Origin: Drosophila pseudoobscura
Taxonomy: Eukaryota > Arthropoda > Insecta > Diptera > Drosophilidae
Length of the DNA: 64,000 nucleotides
Direction: 5' to 3'
Assembly (NCBI RefSeq): GCF_009870125.1
Contig: NC_046679.1
Span: forward strand, 8,122,001-8,186,000
This document shows positions 1-13,720 of this stretch, one piece after another. Each line of letters starts with the position of its first letter. Position 1 is the first letter of the stretch. The position numbers and the translations under genes are program-made. The notes under the pieces were generated by a model. The model was not told the origin of the DNA and did no database searches. It was given only the letters and a program-made list of their open reading frames with translations.

Positions 1-419
1 TGGCGATGGCCAAGAAAGGAAACGAACAAAGCTGTTTATTGAATCTCTGGTTTTTATTCGGTTTAAATTCGATTGCGATGGCACAACTCCTCCTTGAAGT
101 TTATTGAACCCCCGCTCCGCGCTCTGCTCTTCCAAGAGTCTCTACACGGATCTTCGATGTTTTTCGATTAATTGACGATGACCTAGCTAAATGCTTAATG
201 TTGAACTTCCGTGCGAGTGGCAGATATACTTATTAAATCAATTAAGGTAACCAACAATGCTTTCTATGGACCATGGACCATGCTCTGGTCAGCTCTGGCC
301 GTTTCTGCTGTCTCATAGGGACGGACCACAACTTTCCATGGCTCTCCCTGTGAAATGTTGGGCATACAAGTAATGTGCAATAATGAGCATCATGTAATGC
401 CAGACGCGTCGTGTACGAT

Positions 420-455
420 GGCAGCTGCTGTTGCTGCTGCTGCTGTTGCAGCCAG
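420..455. repeat. Imperfect CTG/CAG trinucleotide repeat
   Basis: A run of CTG units broken by TTG lies in non-coding DNA. Read on the minus strand it gives a glutamine run, but no gene context supports translation. Confidence 0.7.
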
Positions 456-2033
456 GGAAAAAGTGAATGCAACATTAGCAACGACAACAAATTAACATTT
501 TTCGAAAACTTTTAAGCCCCGACATGCGTTGACACTTTTGGGAAAATTGCGTACAATTTCAAATGCAGCGCGTAATTATACGTTCGAGACGGACGGGAAA
601 ATGGAGGAAAATATATGGTTTGTTGGAGGAAAAATGAAACGAAACGCCGCTCTGTGCAGCCAAATCGCATTCGTTGCGCAGTTGACAGTTATAAAATGGA
701 AAGGTTATCTAAAAGTCTGGTCCAGCAGAAAAAACACTCTATAGACAGGCAACAACTGCAGCTGAAGAAAGCGCCAGGCAGTGCGGGTACTTGCTGCTGC
801 CACAGTCCGCGGGTTTCTGCCACGGACAGTGACTGATGGACTGGCAGCGCCATGAGCCCCATCGGCTCGATGCTGACCACGCAGATGATGCCGCTTCTGT
901 TGCTGATGAGAACGATGATAATGAAGATGACAGGGCAGCATTTAACAAGCAGTTAGCTGTTGAATAACTACGAGTGTACATAATTTATGGCAGCCAGAAT
1001 CAAACGAATCTAGAGTGTAGCTTTTATGAAATACCCAGATGGTGGTTCACTGGGCCTAGAACCCTGCCAGGCAATCCCTGCCCTGTAATAATACTCGTAT
1101 ATAATTGTCCGACCTGAGAACTGGAATAGCACCCAACACATGCCCGTACAAATGGAAATGCCTCGGCTTTCGCAGCTGCTTTGATGCATTCAGTTAGTCC
1201 CAGTTGAGGAGGTCATGTAATGGCAGCCCCTCAGTCCACATCCTCAAATATGGTAATCCAAACGACCCACATTCGAGTGCATTTGTTGCCTGTTTGACCA
1301 AGTTCAGGCCAGGGCTGCAGCCAGGGCTTTCTATTGGGGCCAGATTGTAGATAGCAGAGCGGAAAGAATCTGAAATTACCGAAGAGGAAAGATTTCTCTG
1401 TTGTGGCCTTAACCTAGGGTTTCCCATGCTCTATGTTCTATTCCATCATTAATGGCTAGCCATGATACGGAGGCCGATTCTGCAGAAATTTGGAAAACGA
1501 AGGATTTTTAGCTTCGGTCGTAATTTGGGGCTGATCGATTTTCGATTTCAATGATGGGTTTTCATCTATCCGGGTGGAAGAACACTCGAAGAAAGTTCCC
1601 TAAAAATCTATAAGGCATTTTCTCCAATAGCTCCAAAACATGTTCTTCAAACCATAAGTTTTTACTTCTAAGAACTTTTCAACCGCACAAGGGATAATTT
1701 TAAAAATTCTCAAATTTCTTGTAAGACTCTTTTAAATTCCCAAAATAAGTTTTCCTCAGTGCACTTTGAAGGTATATCTACTTATACTCAGTACTCTGCC
1801 CAGCACTCCAGTGAGAAATGAATCTCCCTGCACATGGAGGCAGTCTGCTGGGCAGGAACTGCTCTTGGCTGATTTTTGCTGCTTTTTCCTGGTTTTTTGT
1901 GGTGCGGCATGCAACAGCAGCATAAGAGAGGCACTCTGTCCCCGGCCTGGGCTGGCTCTGTGGCAAATGAAATTCACTTTTACCCATTCTTCACCCAGTC
2001 TTTGCAGCAGGTCAGGTTTTCAAGCACAGTCGG

Positions 2034-2086
2034 AGCCGAGAGCCAAGAGCCAGCGACAGAGCCAAGAGCCAAGAGCCAGAGCCATG
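2034..2086. repeat. Degenerate AGAGCCA tandem repeat
   Basis: About seven imperfect units of AGAGCCA / GCCAAGA follow one another. This is simple-sequence expansion in the long non-coding region. Confidence 0.65.
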
Positions 2087-2163
2087 GCCAGTAGCTGGCC
2101 GTCGAGTCGACCGGTTTTTCCCAGCTGCAGTTGGAAAATTTGTTTACAATAATACTCTCCGGG

Positions 2164-2195
2164 TCTGTGTTTGTGTTTGTGTTTGCGTTTGTGTC
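2164..2195. repeat. TTTGTG hexamer repeat
   Basis: Consecutive TTTGTG units with one TTTGCG variant. This is a microsatellite in non-coding DNA. Confidence 0.7.
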
Positions 2196-5100
2196 CGATG
2201 TGGAAGTGCACTTAAGTGTGGGGCGCGTGTGCTCTGTGTGGGGACTCTTACTTTCAATTTCTGCACTCATTAGCCGGCCAGCCACTGCCTGGGACAAGTA
2301 CGAGCACATATACCGGATCAGGGCTGGTCTGGGTCCGGCTTTAATTTCATAATGTCAGCAGGGCCGTGCGAGGGGCCCGTACATGGAGAGAGCAGAGCCA
2401 GAATGTTCGCCAAAGTATCTTTTTGGCAACTATGCTTTTGATGGGCTGCTAAAAACTTTCTCTGCGAATAACTTTTGCCCCGAGATTCGACATCCAATCA
2501 CCGACATTCGACATCCACATCCACATCCAGCAGCAACTTCGGATTTGGCCACAACTTCACTTCCATTCAGTTCAGTTCAGTTGCTGTTTCCAGTTAAAGC
2601 CGCTTCTTGTGTGAAGAAACTTTTTGGGCCACAACTTTTTTTGGGGGGCACCTTGAGGAGAGTTTCCCGAATTAACAAGACCTGTGTGTCTTCTGTCTGT
2701 CTGCGGCTGCAAATGTGTTTGCACTGCAATGAAATTGGAAACGAGATCTGCAAAAGTTGAGTAATTGAGCTGACTCTGATTCTGATTCGGATTCTGGTTC
2801 GCTGGCTCGCTGGTTCGCTGGCCACTCGACGAGGAATCGTGCCCCAGCAATCAACTCTGGGCCGAGTCCGGGCCCAGTCGTAGACCAAAAAAGGGAACAA
2901 TGTCAGAGCTGGGCCACTGCACAGAGAACAAAGCAATAAAAGGCCCGAGAAGTGGGTTGTTGTTCGCTGGGAATGGGGAAATGGAAATGCCTTGGAAAAA
3001 TCAAGAAGGAAATGCAACGTCGCGACGTTAATATGGCCGGGAAAAGGAGGAGGAGGAGGCGAACGCATATGCTTGACACGGAAAATGCAATCCCCCTGCA
3101 TACTAATGCCACACCGAGGAAATAGAGGCTCATAAAAATTACTTTCATGGCTCTAAAATACCATCTACTCGTACCGAAGCCAATCCGTAAGCGGTCGCTC
3201 ATGTCAGCTGAAAGAAACTCAAACACAAACGCGAACACTCAGCCCCAGCCCACGTGAAAAGGCAGCCCACAGTCAAGACAATCTTCGAGTAGCTGGCAAT
3301 CCATGTGGGCGAGGCCGAGTGAAAATTGCGTGCAATTATCCAAAGATGATATCAGCAGTAGCCGCTGCAGATACTCCTCACAGTACAGTATCTGTATCTG
3401 CATCTGTATCTGTATATATTGTATGTGCTATGGCCCTTAGGCTCTGATTTGTTGAACGCAAATATTGGTTTCGCTTTTTATTGCTTTTATCGCTGTGAGT
3501 CGAACTGGTTTTCAGAGCCAATCGAAGCTATAAATAAATAATTATTTTTGTAAAATGCAATCAGAGTAAAGGCAACTGTCGTAGACACTGAAGCCCATGG
3601 TTTGTCATAAGAAATAAATGATGATAATAATGTATATAAAATAAAGTAAATATAAACATAAATTTCTGCCAGTTCAGTTCTCAGATAAACCCAAAATAAA
3701 ATATCAACTGTTATTAGTTCTGAGTCAGAAAAAATCTCTCTTTCTTTCCTACATTTTTAAGCGTTCATTGATCAGTCTTGAGTCTAGAAAGTCTGCTCTT
3801 TTCCGATCCATTACCTCTAAATTAGTTCAATCTTGTGCCTAGCCACTTAGCTAATGTACTCTTCCAAAGTCAGTCTGTGAGTCAGCCCATAATTAAATGG
3901 CTAAATGCAACTTAAGCTTGTTCATCTGGGGCTGTATCCACTCACGTAACCGAGATAGACAATTCAATTTTAGTCAGCTTATGGCCATTGTTATGGCTGT
4001 TATTGCTGACTTACATTTGAGGCTGCCAGAAGCCAGTGGCCAGTAGCGCTGACCGTTGGCGTTTCAGCGTACAGTAGGAAAACAAAACGATACGAAAATA
4101 AACCACACCACACTTGGCCGGACAGACGTACAGCTGTGTGGGCCATTCAATAAGAATTTCAATCGCCCGAGCGACACATTGCACAGGCACTTCAAGGCAG
4201 CTGATGCCACGCCAAAGCCCCAACATCAACAATAACAGCTCACACTCTTGGCCACTTTGGAACTGCCCCAAAAAGTGCTACCATTTCTGCGACATGGGCA
4301 AAAAGCAAATATGGAGACAAACCGAAGCCGAAGCTTTGAACACACTTTACGGTATTCGGTATCTGAAATATTTATTGAGCAGGACAAAAGGACAATCAAG
4401 AGGGATAGGAATCGATAAAGACTATAGCGATATGCCTATCTCCCTGACTGCCAAAAGTCTGCCCAGAATGATATTACGCCTTTTTGAAACCGATACAAAG
4501 TTCTCAGTTGCATTTCCGTTGGCCGCCATCTGATTCATCGATGTGCGAATACTTATAAATACGAGTACGAAATGTATCTATACGAATCTCAGGTTGATTA
4601 AATCAGCCCCATTCTGCCGCCGTCGCTTGTTTACAGAGATTTTTTCCGTCACATTCTCAAATATGTTTCACAGCCATTTTGGCCATTGAATTTGTCAGGC
4701 ACGGCACAGAAAACACGGCACGCGAAAATACGAGTGAAACAGAGTCGCCGGCATCCATTGACGGACTTGATTCTGGCCAGATTCTGGCTGTTGTCTCACT
4801 CTTTATTTTGTTGCTGTTTGGCGGCCAGCTTAATGTGATTTGACCAATTTGGGGGACTCTGTGTCCAAACGGCACAGCGTTAATTTGCCTATAATTATTC
4901 TGGCATGTCTATGAGATAATTGCGCCATTGGAACGGGCGAATAATAATGGACAAATCGTGGCCAATTCTCGTTAGGCAATTGTCGTATAAAAGAATTGAA
5001 ACTGAGTAAAAACGAAATCCAACTGTCATAAAGAGAACTGCATTAGTGGATAAACCTTTCTCCCAGTGCCAGACCACTCCCTGTGGTCCATTCGCTTTCT

Positions 5101-6085
5101 TTTCATCACTCTGCGAGTGTCAACAGCATCTCATCATCATCAGAGTTTGAGTTCAGTTTTGATGGGTCTCGTTAAATCACAGTTAACCCGATTTGCATTT
5201 GACTTGATTAAGGTTTTCGCGAGCAGTTCAGTTCGTTCTGTCTGTATCTCTATTTCTGGCCAAAAGCCAAGCCCAGAGCCAGTCTCCAACCCAGTCATGT
5301 CTCAAATAGAGCTATCTCTCGATAGAGCTCTTATTTGTTGTTGTGGCAGCTGTTTTCGTTTCATAAAAATGCAAATAGCTACTCGTACAACAGTGCCACG
5401 TTCAACGCGTGCGAGAAGTAAGAAAAATATCGTTATTAAACCCAATAACTGTCACCAGTTTTGTGCATTAATTAGAGGCCATTTCTATGCATATTCGACT
5501 GCCCCAACACACGGAACAGAGGAAAAACATTCTGAGAGATACATATTCCGTGTTTCCAGCGGAAATAGAAAAAGACCAGCAGCGGCGGCAGCATCGGCAG
5601 GCGAGAAAAGCAAACACGACAGAAATTAAGGAAGCTGCTGAAAAGATAATGATAAATGTTCGAGCGATGGGCGGGCCTGGGGAGGAATGAATATTTATGA
5701 ATGATTAATGAGTGGCAAGACATGGCCCAAAGCCAAAAGAAAATCTCCAATTACCTTAGCCTGAAACGGGGACGGGGATGGTGCTGAGGATGAGTCTGTC
5801 GTGCAGAACTCAAAGTCCGCTGCTATCAGACATGGTCAATGCACCCGAGCGTGCCACAACTTATCTCAAAACTGTTCGGCTCCTCCCCGGTCCGTGCGAG
5901 ACAGACTAGACATGACATAATGCTCAAATATTTGGATCTTGAGCACATAAATAAATCCAACACAAAGTCTCTTTCGTTTCGTTTGATTTTTATAGCACAT
6001 CAGATAAGAGCCCAGAAGTAAGCTCATTTCGGCCTTATCGCGCATAAAGAAAACAGCAAGAGCGCACGTTGGAAGGTTCTTCTGA

Positions 6086-6106
6086 ATGTGTGTGTGTGTG
6101 TGTGTT
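6086..6106. repeat. GT dinucleotide microsatellite
   Basis: Nine to ten uninterrupted TG units. It is probably length-variable between individuals. Confidence 0.85.
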
Positions 6107-7016
6107 CCAAAACTAACAAATAATACAAAGTACATTCCCTTGTCAAGAATCAGTGTCAAGTCGAAAGTCAAGAATTTTCAGCTTAATGGCCAATTAAACG
6201 CAATCTGGCGCTTGCTAAGAGTATTTCAGCTGAGAGAGATTTATTTGGAAAAGATACATTTTTTTTGTTGGAAAAGAAAATCTTCAAAATCGCAGGAAAC
6301 ATCTGATGATTCCATATTATGCACATGTTCTCCTGAAGATTTCCCCTTTCAATTTTATGCACTTGTATCTTCCCATCATTGAGAGCGTGAGAAAGTATCT
6401 TGACATGAACTTGAATTATGATTTACGCTTCCTTTTGTCCAAGTCCCCTTGGGAAAACGGCATTCGAGTGCCCTCTAGATCGACAGACAGACACGATTGA
6501 CGGCAATTGTTGGCACTTTGCTGGTAAACGCCCTCAAATCATTTCACACCTACAAGATACTTTGCTCCAGCGAACAGATACTGTTTCTATTTATCGTTGT
6601 TGTGGCATTTGTGTGGCAGTATTACTCATGTCATGTGGCTGCTAGCTCGTAACTTTTTCATCGTCACAGTCGCGTTGCAAATCGAGCTTCAGTCGCTATC
6701 AAGCCGTGTTGGCCCTGGTAATGGACTGGAATCTTCTACGATGGCAACAAGGCACATATCAAGAAGGTTTAGACGTGCATAAGAATTAAACCGGGCTTAG
6801 CCTTAGAAATTTCAACAAGAAGGGGATACAGGGGAAAAGCAGAAGACAAGGCACATGAGCCGACTGAAAGTATCTGCCAGATACAGACGCTCCACGCATT
6901 CGCGGAGGAGTGGGTGCATCGCACACAGCCAAGAGCCCTGAGCCCTGAGCCGTCAGCCGTGAGCTGTGTGTGTAAGTCAACCCAACAGATACATGTACGA
7001 AAACATTGGGACATTC

Positions 7017-7180
7017 CAAGAGACAGAGACAGGGATAGGGACAGAAAGAGGGAGAGGGAGAAGCTGAATGTGGAGACTGTAAGTATAATTTTTACCTTTG
7101 CGGTGACGTTGCTTCTTTGTTCTTTGACTCCACTGCTCTGCCTCTCTCTCACTCTCTCTCTCTCTTTCTCTGTCTCTCCT
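7017..7180. repeat. Purine tract and mirror pyrimidine tract able to fold back
   Basis: A purine-rich GAGA/GACA block at about 7,017-7,062 is followed some 70 bp later by a CTCTCT/CTGTCT block at about 7,133-7,178. The second is approximately the reverse complement of the first, so an imperfect foldback is possible. Both halves contain GAGAG words of the type bound by GAGA factor (Trl). No coding potential is seen. Confidence 0.6.
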
Positions 7181-8010
7181 TTTCTGTTCTGGGTATTAAT
7201 TAAATTTATAAACCGTTAAAATAATCTGAACCCGACTGCGAATTCCTTCTGTGCAAGTTCTGAGATGCAACCAGCAGCAATTACGAGTATATTCGCGAGG
7301 AGAGAGCGTGCATGTTTCTTTACCTTTGGTTCTGAGATACTTTTGTATCTGAAGTTCGTAGAAGTTCGTTAAAGTTGCCTGTTGCCTGGCAATCTGATGC
7401 CAAATTCTCTGTTGTTTGGCAAAGAAATTATCCAATTCGTTTTCTTTTAGGGGGGGTTCGCTTTTGGGTTCGTTGCTTCGAAGTCGCTGCTGTTTTGCAT
7501 ACCATTCGATAGATACTTTTCGTATGGGTGTGTAATTCTTATATCAGCCGCAGTAAAAAAGAACACTGCTGCGGCACAGGTAGAAAGACACAAATCTCAA
7601 ACCGGCAATCTCATCGCACTCACACACACACACGGAGACTACGAGTGGTATCACCAACACCGGCGCACGTTCAGCCGTTTGGCTGTTGTATCTTTCGGAT
7701 GCGAGCTGGAACAGCGACGTTCGCTCGGCTCGAGACGGTTTCGTTGACTGAAGTCGGGTCTGGAAGTCGATCGCCGAGATTCGAGCGGTTGAAGCAGCCA
7801 GCCCCGCCGCACGGTTGAAAGCAACAGGTTGAAAGACGGCCCAGAGAGCGGACCTAGACTGAGACCGAGACCGAGGTGGCTCTCTCCGGTTCCTCTCTTT
7901 GTCAGCTGCTACCTGAAGCGCCCGCTCCGCCCTTCCTCCATTATCATTAGCCAGAATGCGCGCCTGGCGGCGTCGCCCGCTATCAGTTCAATTACGTATG
8001 AGAAAGCCGA

Positions 8011-8038
8011 GTGGCAGTGGCAGTGGCAGTGGCAGTGC
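8011..8038. repeat. GTGGCA hexamer repeat
   Basis: Four to five units of GTGGCA in a GC-richer block (about 7,640-8,100) of the non-coding region. The block contains TCAGTT, an initiator-like word, near 7,984. It could be an alternative promoter or leader exon, but nothing confirms this. Confidence 0.6.
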
Positions 8039-9576
8039 CATTGTTCTGGTCGCTCTGGGACGGTACGGGGCAGCACCAGACTGCTTTTCGCGTGAAAAGA
8101 GAAAATGTTCCCTAACCGATGCATTAGGCGCGTATTTATACACTGACCACGGGCAATTTGATCTAGCGGAGGGTATATTGCCTTTGCAATTGCTCAGGGA
8201 CCTCACTCTAGAGGTCTATTAGCTGAAGCTAAGAGGGAATAATGCAGGTTCAATCTGAAGCGACATAAAATTGAGGTCAGTCAGTAAAATACCAAGAATT
8301 ATTCGATACGTTTTAATCGGCTCTACTTGATCTATTTGCTCGGCAAAATAAAGACTAAATAAAGACGATTTTTCCAAGAAAGAATGCTTTTCAATAGATT
8401 TATTATATGGCCAATACAATAAGGACCTTACACCGAGATATCTGTATATTTTTTGTACTTATGAAGAATTTTTTATAACATATAAAGATATAAAGATTTC
8501 TATGCCTTTTAGCCACCTCAACGACACTTTCGTAATAACCAAAAAAGTATTTTTCCCAGTTAGCAGAGTATCTGTTAGCCAACAGCATATGATTTTTCCG
8601 TTTTCCTTCCGTTTGCATGGGAAAATTTGCCGCCAACATTTTCACAGAGCTCCTGGGCGGTGGGTGGGTTTTGGAGTGCAGTTATAACGAGCTGGTCCAC
8701 ACGATACACGAGTAGAACATGCCATGCCATGGCCCCAGTCGGGTGACATGCGGCGCTGACAAATTTCATAATTGCTGAATAACATTTTAAATTGTATTTA
8801 ATTATTGTGTGCAATGCGGCGGCACTTTGGGAATATTTGCCAGGGCCCGCCCGAAGCCTTTGTTTGTGTTGATTAACATTCCGGACATTGGCCACAAAAT
8901 GGCAGCTGATGTTGTGTCGTGTGTGGCATTAATTAGACTTGCCGCGGGACGAACTGCAAGTGCTTCAACCCTTCAACACGGCGACCAGAACACTGAGATA
9001 TCCTGTGATATTAAACGAAGTGAAATCAAAGACGGTCGTCTAGGACACTGGACCTGGCCATGGGGTCACACCTCAGACTCGAGCTGGGGCCCGGGCTAAC
9101 CTTCTGGGTTGGCTAATGAGCCGATCCCAGGCGGTGAGTGGGCGTTAAGCGGCCAATTAAAGTGGATGATGACAAAATACATAAAGACAGTGTAATAAAA
9201 GTGTTTGGGGTGAGGGCTCGGGGGGGGGGCACATGGCAACAGAGACGAGGCGAGACGAGTCTCTTGAAAGCCCTGCAGTGGTTACGGCTGACTGCGCAAA
9301 AGTTTTCAGTTCATTTTGATGGCCATAACCGGGAAGTGGCTGTGGATGTTGGTAGATGGAACTTGGAAGTTGGCCAGCCAGAGGAGCAGCCATTGCCGTA
9401 GCCTGGCAGCGAAATTATAATTAAAAGTAATCAACAACATTAGCAAGTGAAATGTGCCGGCCAGGCCAGGGCAGAACGACAAGGCCCGACAAGGCCCGGG
9501 GAAAGCCAACCAAATCCAGAACAACTGCGACGCAACAAGTAAAAGTAGTTGGCCCACGGCTGTAGATCTTCCCTCA

Positions 9577-9657
9577 GCCTCAGCTTCTGCTTTATCTTTA
9601 TCTTTTGGCTTGGCTTTATCTCTATCTTTGTCTTTTGCTTTATCTTCAGCTCTGCCA
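9577..9657. repeat. Degenerate pyrimidine-rich CTTTATCT repeat
   Basis: Imperfect units of CTTTATCT, TCTTTGTC and CTCAGC run for about 80 bp. It is a simple repeat with no coding signature. Confidence 0.6.
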
Positions 9658-12600
9658 TTATGACTGAAGACTGCTTCGACCGCTGGGAATGCGGCAAACA
9701 TTTGTTGGGAAAACATTTAATTAAGTTCTCTGCGCTCTGCCATCGAATGATGAACGAGCGCTCCATTAGATTTCATTTACTCAACAAGTATTATGAACAT
9801 TATCTATATATATTAACTAGATGAATGTACATTGTACACACCCTGGACACACTTCTCCCCCCCCTTCCAATCGTGCCGCTGTGAGTACGTGTTTGTGTCT
9901 GTGTCTGGGTCCCCGTCTGTCTGCCAGCCTGCGTGGGTGGGCGGAAATGAAGCAAGTTTGTTTTCCATGCCACTGGAAACACAGTGGTTAATCATAATTT
10001 AAATGGAGTCCTTGAAGCAATTTAAAAGGAATGTCTGAGCAGCTTATTGCATACTAAATTGTAGGGAATGTCTGCCGACAAGCCCTGGAAAGCATATTGT
10101 CAACGAATATATTTACCATGAAAACAAATATTTGCAGCTCAAGGATGTCATAATTTATGTGTTCAAACTCGACAATATCATATTACAAGGCAATGCAAAA
10201 ATCGTTTTAAATTAAATTTATATGTTCTGCGACTCACTGTGCATCTTTGTGCTCCGGCATCCCCAGCCAGGGCTGAAGACTGAAACTTATCAGGCAAAAT
10301 GCAGCAGCAAAGGGAAATGAAAGCTTGCCAAATGTCGAGAGTCGAGTCCTAGAGAAAGTGGCCAGAAAGTGCTGGAAGGCCATCCATCGCTCCAGTGGCA
10401 ATGCGTTGCACACACATATGACGAGATCCCCAGATGCCGAGCAGTCAGCCCAAGTCCCGAGTCAGTCGAAAACAGTTGGCTAGAGATTTGCACATTAATT
10501 GCCTCTGTGGGTAGTGGGCGTGGGCCAGGTGTGGATGCGGCCACTTTGGCGGCATCTCGACTCCCCATCAGCAGAAGTGAGTTCTTCCATCGGTGGCAGA
10601 CAATTTAATGCGGATTATTCGAACACAAACAGAGCGTGCTTATGATTAAAGCTTTTCCCAGCATTATTCAATCAATTATCAAGTATGGACACGCAGCTTG
10701 GCAATCCAAGCCTTTAATCTCAATTGTTTTCTGGTAAAAAATATTCTTTAGACAACACAAAAGAGGCGAAGTGAAGTACCTGAATGTAGTAGTTTTCTAA
10801 CTGCCCAATTTATTAAGATTATTTTGTATTAAATAGGAAAATACTAAGACCATTTTTACCAGTTTTTCGCAGTGGCAATGCATGGGCTCCTCCAAAATTT
10901 GAACGAAAAGTAATCCACTTCGAAAATCGTAGAAAATAATGCCACAGAAATGTTCTTCAAAGATACATTTTTTTGTTAATCGTTAAAGGATATAAAAAGC
11001 GACCATGAAAGACCATGATTTGTCCCAGAAAATCAAAACCTTGAAAAGAAAGTGTCGATTGTGACCTGTTGAACTAAAAATAACCAAGAGAACGGACTTA
11101 AAAGACAGACCACGTTTGTACTCAGTTCACAACACGTTTTCTTAGTTGAATTATCAATCAAAGAGATCAAATTTCTATTCGAAAAGAAACAGAGAAATCA
11201 CCAATGAAATATATATAACCAAATTTCGAAACACCCTTTTTTTGGGCCAAGGCATAATTCTTACAAATAAAAGCGTGCTAAAATCAGAGATGGGGCCACA
11301 TAAAGGAATAGCTTTTATCAGAGAACAGCTCAGCTGGGTAATATTTGCATAATCAGTGGATACGCCGAGTACGCCTTGAATGTGTAGGGGCATGCTTGAA
11401 TGCCGATGTGGGTTCTCGGCAGGGGACACTTTGCATTTCCATTCATCGGTTTCATAAGCAGGGCTCTTTATTGTTGCCTTAGCGGACTTAATGGCGATGA
11501 AAGCATCAATTGTTGCCCCAGCTGGATCGATGTCCCAGACAACCCACGCGTGGCCAGGGAGACCGAGACGGAGACGGTGACGGAGACCTGCCACATGTGA
11601 CCCGCTGGACGGCGGGCACTTCCTTCCTGGCCTCCTGCCACTGCCAATCTCCAATGGCGTTTTTCAATTTAGCTATTTCCGTTACAACAGTGGCCGACAT
11701 GATTAAGCAATCAGAGCCGCCCGAGAGGAGTAAATGAGTCCAGCCAACCAACAGAAGGGGGGGGAGGGATGGGATGGGAATCAAGGAAAATTGATTTGAA
11801 AGGAATGGAACGGAAAGGCATGGAAAGGAACTCTGTTGCCGGCGTTAAGGATTTATGTGTGTAGATTATTTGCGCTGGCGGCCACAAAAAAGCCATCATT
11901 AAATTATTTTAGCCGGGCTGGGACTGGCGACAAGTTACGACCCACTCGCAAGTATCCATAGGTCTGTTGTGTCGCGTGCCCCATGCCGCATGCCCCGAGT
12001 CATTAATGCCCGTCATAAATTTTAAGTGCACGCCTGTGATTGCATTTCGAGAAGTGCTGGCTGGCATCATAAAATTAATTAATTATGCACCAGCTATAAT
12101 TCCAGGCCTTCATTGATTTTTCGGCGTCAGGAAACCCTCTTAAAAATAGCATATATTCCAGGGCAATCCATCATTGAATTTCAGCGGCTTTTCGCGGAAA
12201 TAAAACCTTTAAAATCTGTAGTTTTGTGCGAGGAATTTCGAGGCCACCTACATAATATCCGCTCAAAAAAAAAGGAAATTTGTATGTACTTTATGGCTTA
12301 AAGTAAAGTTCAACCAATCGATGGCTGCGTATCGATCGGATTCGAGGCCCAAAAGCTCTGGGCCACAAGGCCTAAAAAATAATTGTCTAAAAGGGAAAGC
12401 GTGTACGTCGACGAATGTCAGGCCAGAGTGCGAGCATGGAGTGGGCTGTCGACAAGGAGAAGGAGAAGGAGGACAATAAAATTGGTTTCCATTCTGCAGC
12501 AGCCACAGCGACTGCGGCAGCGACAGAGGCAGCGATGGCATGACAATAAAAACACTTTCAAGTTATTTGAATGCCATTGCAACATAAAACCCGGATCTGG

Positions 12601-13720
12601 CTACCTTCTTGCCACCGCTAACGACGCATTGAGCACTGGAACTGGCACTGGAAATATAACTAGAGGAAAAATAACAACACAGCATCCAGGGTCACAGGCC
12701 CAAGCTCCGATAAATTGTTGCCCCAAGAAAAGGAGAAATCCCCTCGAATGGGTTCACAAGAGCCCACAGGAGCCCAACAGGAGACGCTGGCAACTGGAAC
12801 AAAAAGACGCTGCCAAATGAAAACAATTTTGCGCGCATATCAATTGAATACCGCCGGCAAGGACCATTGCCAGGGACTGGCGGGAGGGACCCCCCCACCC
12901 CACTGGATGAGTGCCGCTGCCAGGGGCGCGTGATTTGTCGCCCAAGTGCCGCCAGGTGAGTCGTGACCCAGGCACACATATCCCGTTATCCCAATCAGCA
13001 GCAGCACTGAGGCAAAATCTGAGGAAATCTTGAATGCAACAGTTACAAAAATATTGAACCAAATTTGTATTATAATTATAATTTGTTAGAGTATTAATTA
13101 AACAACTTTTAATACTATTTGTAGCAGGATAGAATAGTTGATAGGATAGAAAGAGGCTAAGATAGCCTCCAGAAATAATAATATTTTTAAGGCAAAAGAA
13201 AACATGAAAATCAAGATATGTTCTCGATTTCTTGGGTGTATTTATCTTTTTTCTCAGTGCAGAACACTCCCTAGTCCACATCGCATCGCTCTGCACAAAT
13301 GTCGGGCCATAAATTGCGGTTTTCGAATGCTCGAGACGTGCGCAGGACTAGCAACCAGCAACCAGGATGCCACTCGACGATGACAAAGTTTTTGCAGTCA
13401 ATAAAATGCTTGTTCTGAGTGCATTAGCATCTGCAATTGCAACTGCAAGTGGGACTGCAAGTGCTAGGGCATTGTCTGCTGCCAAAAAACTTAAGCAGCA
13501 AGAAAATAACTGGATTAAGGGCAAGAAATTACCCGACTTTGTTAGTGGCAAAAGGTGCAATGAAGCAGCTCGGCTCTGGTGCGAGTTTTAAAACTAAAAC
13601 TAAGAAAGGAAATCGAGAAAATCATGGGGAATATGTGAGCCCGAGGGCTGTAATTCAGCCCTCGATATCATCACATCCAGCATCTCTCCAGAATATACTT
13701 TAGTTTGGAAGTGTACTCAC

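Larger units (their letters stand above)
1..13720. other. Long non-coding stretch, probably intron of the Slp/RIM-type gene
   Basis: I find no exon here that I can support. Open frames are short, start at arbitrary codons, overlap on both strands and are full of low-complexity sequence. The minus-strand exon ending at 13,721 has a normal donor (GTGAGT), so this DNA lies 3' of it in the gene and is most simply its intron; a short downstream exon could have been missed. It holds many simple repeats (listed separately) and AT-core blocks such as 8,757-8,820 that look like conserved non-coding DNA. No tRNA or known structured RNA was recognised. Confidence 0.5.

Noticed and set aside
5066-5629. 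187-codon plus-strand ORF in the left non-coding region
   Set aside because: Composition is low-complexity with no motif, and no splice or promoter context; it is typical of chance frames in intronic DNA.
11175-11654. 159-codon minus-strand ORF
   Set aside because: No recognisable domain, biased by a CGGAGA repeat, and no flanking coding exon; I could not support it as a gene.
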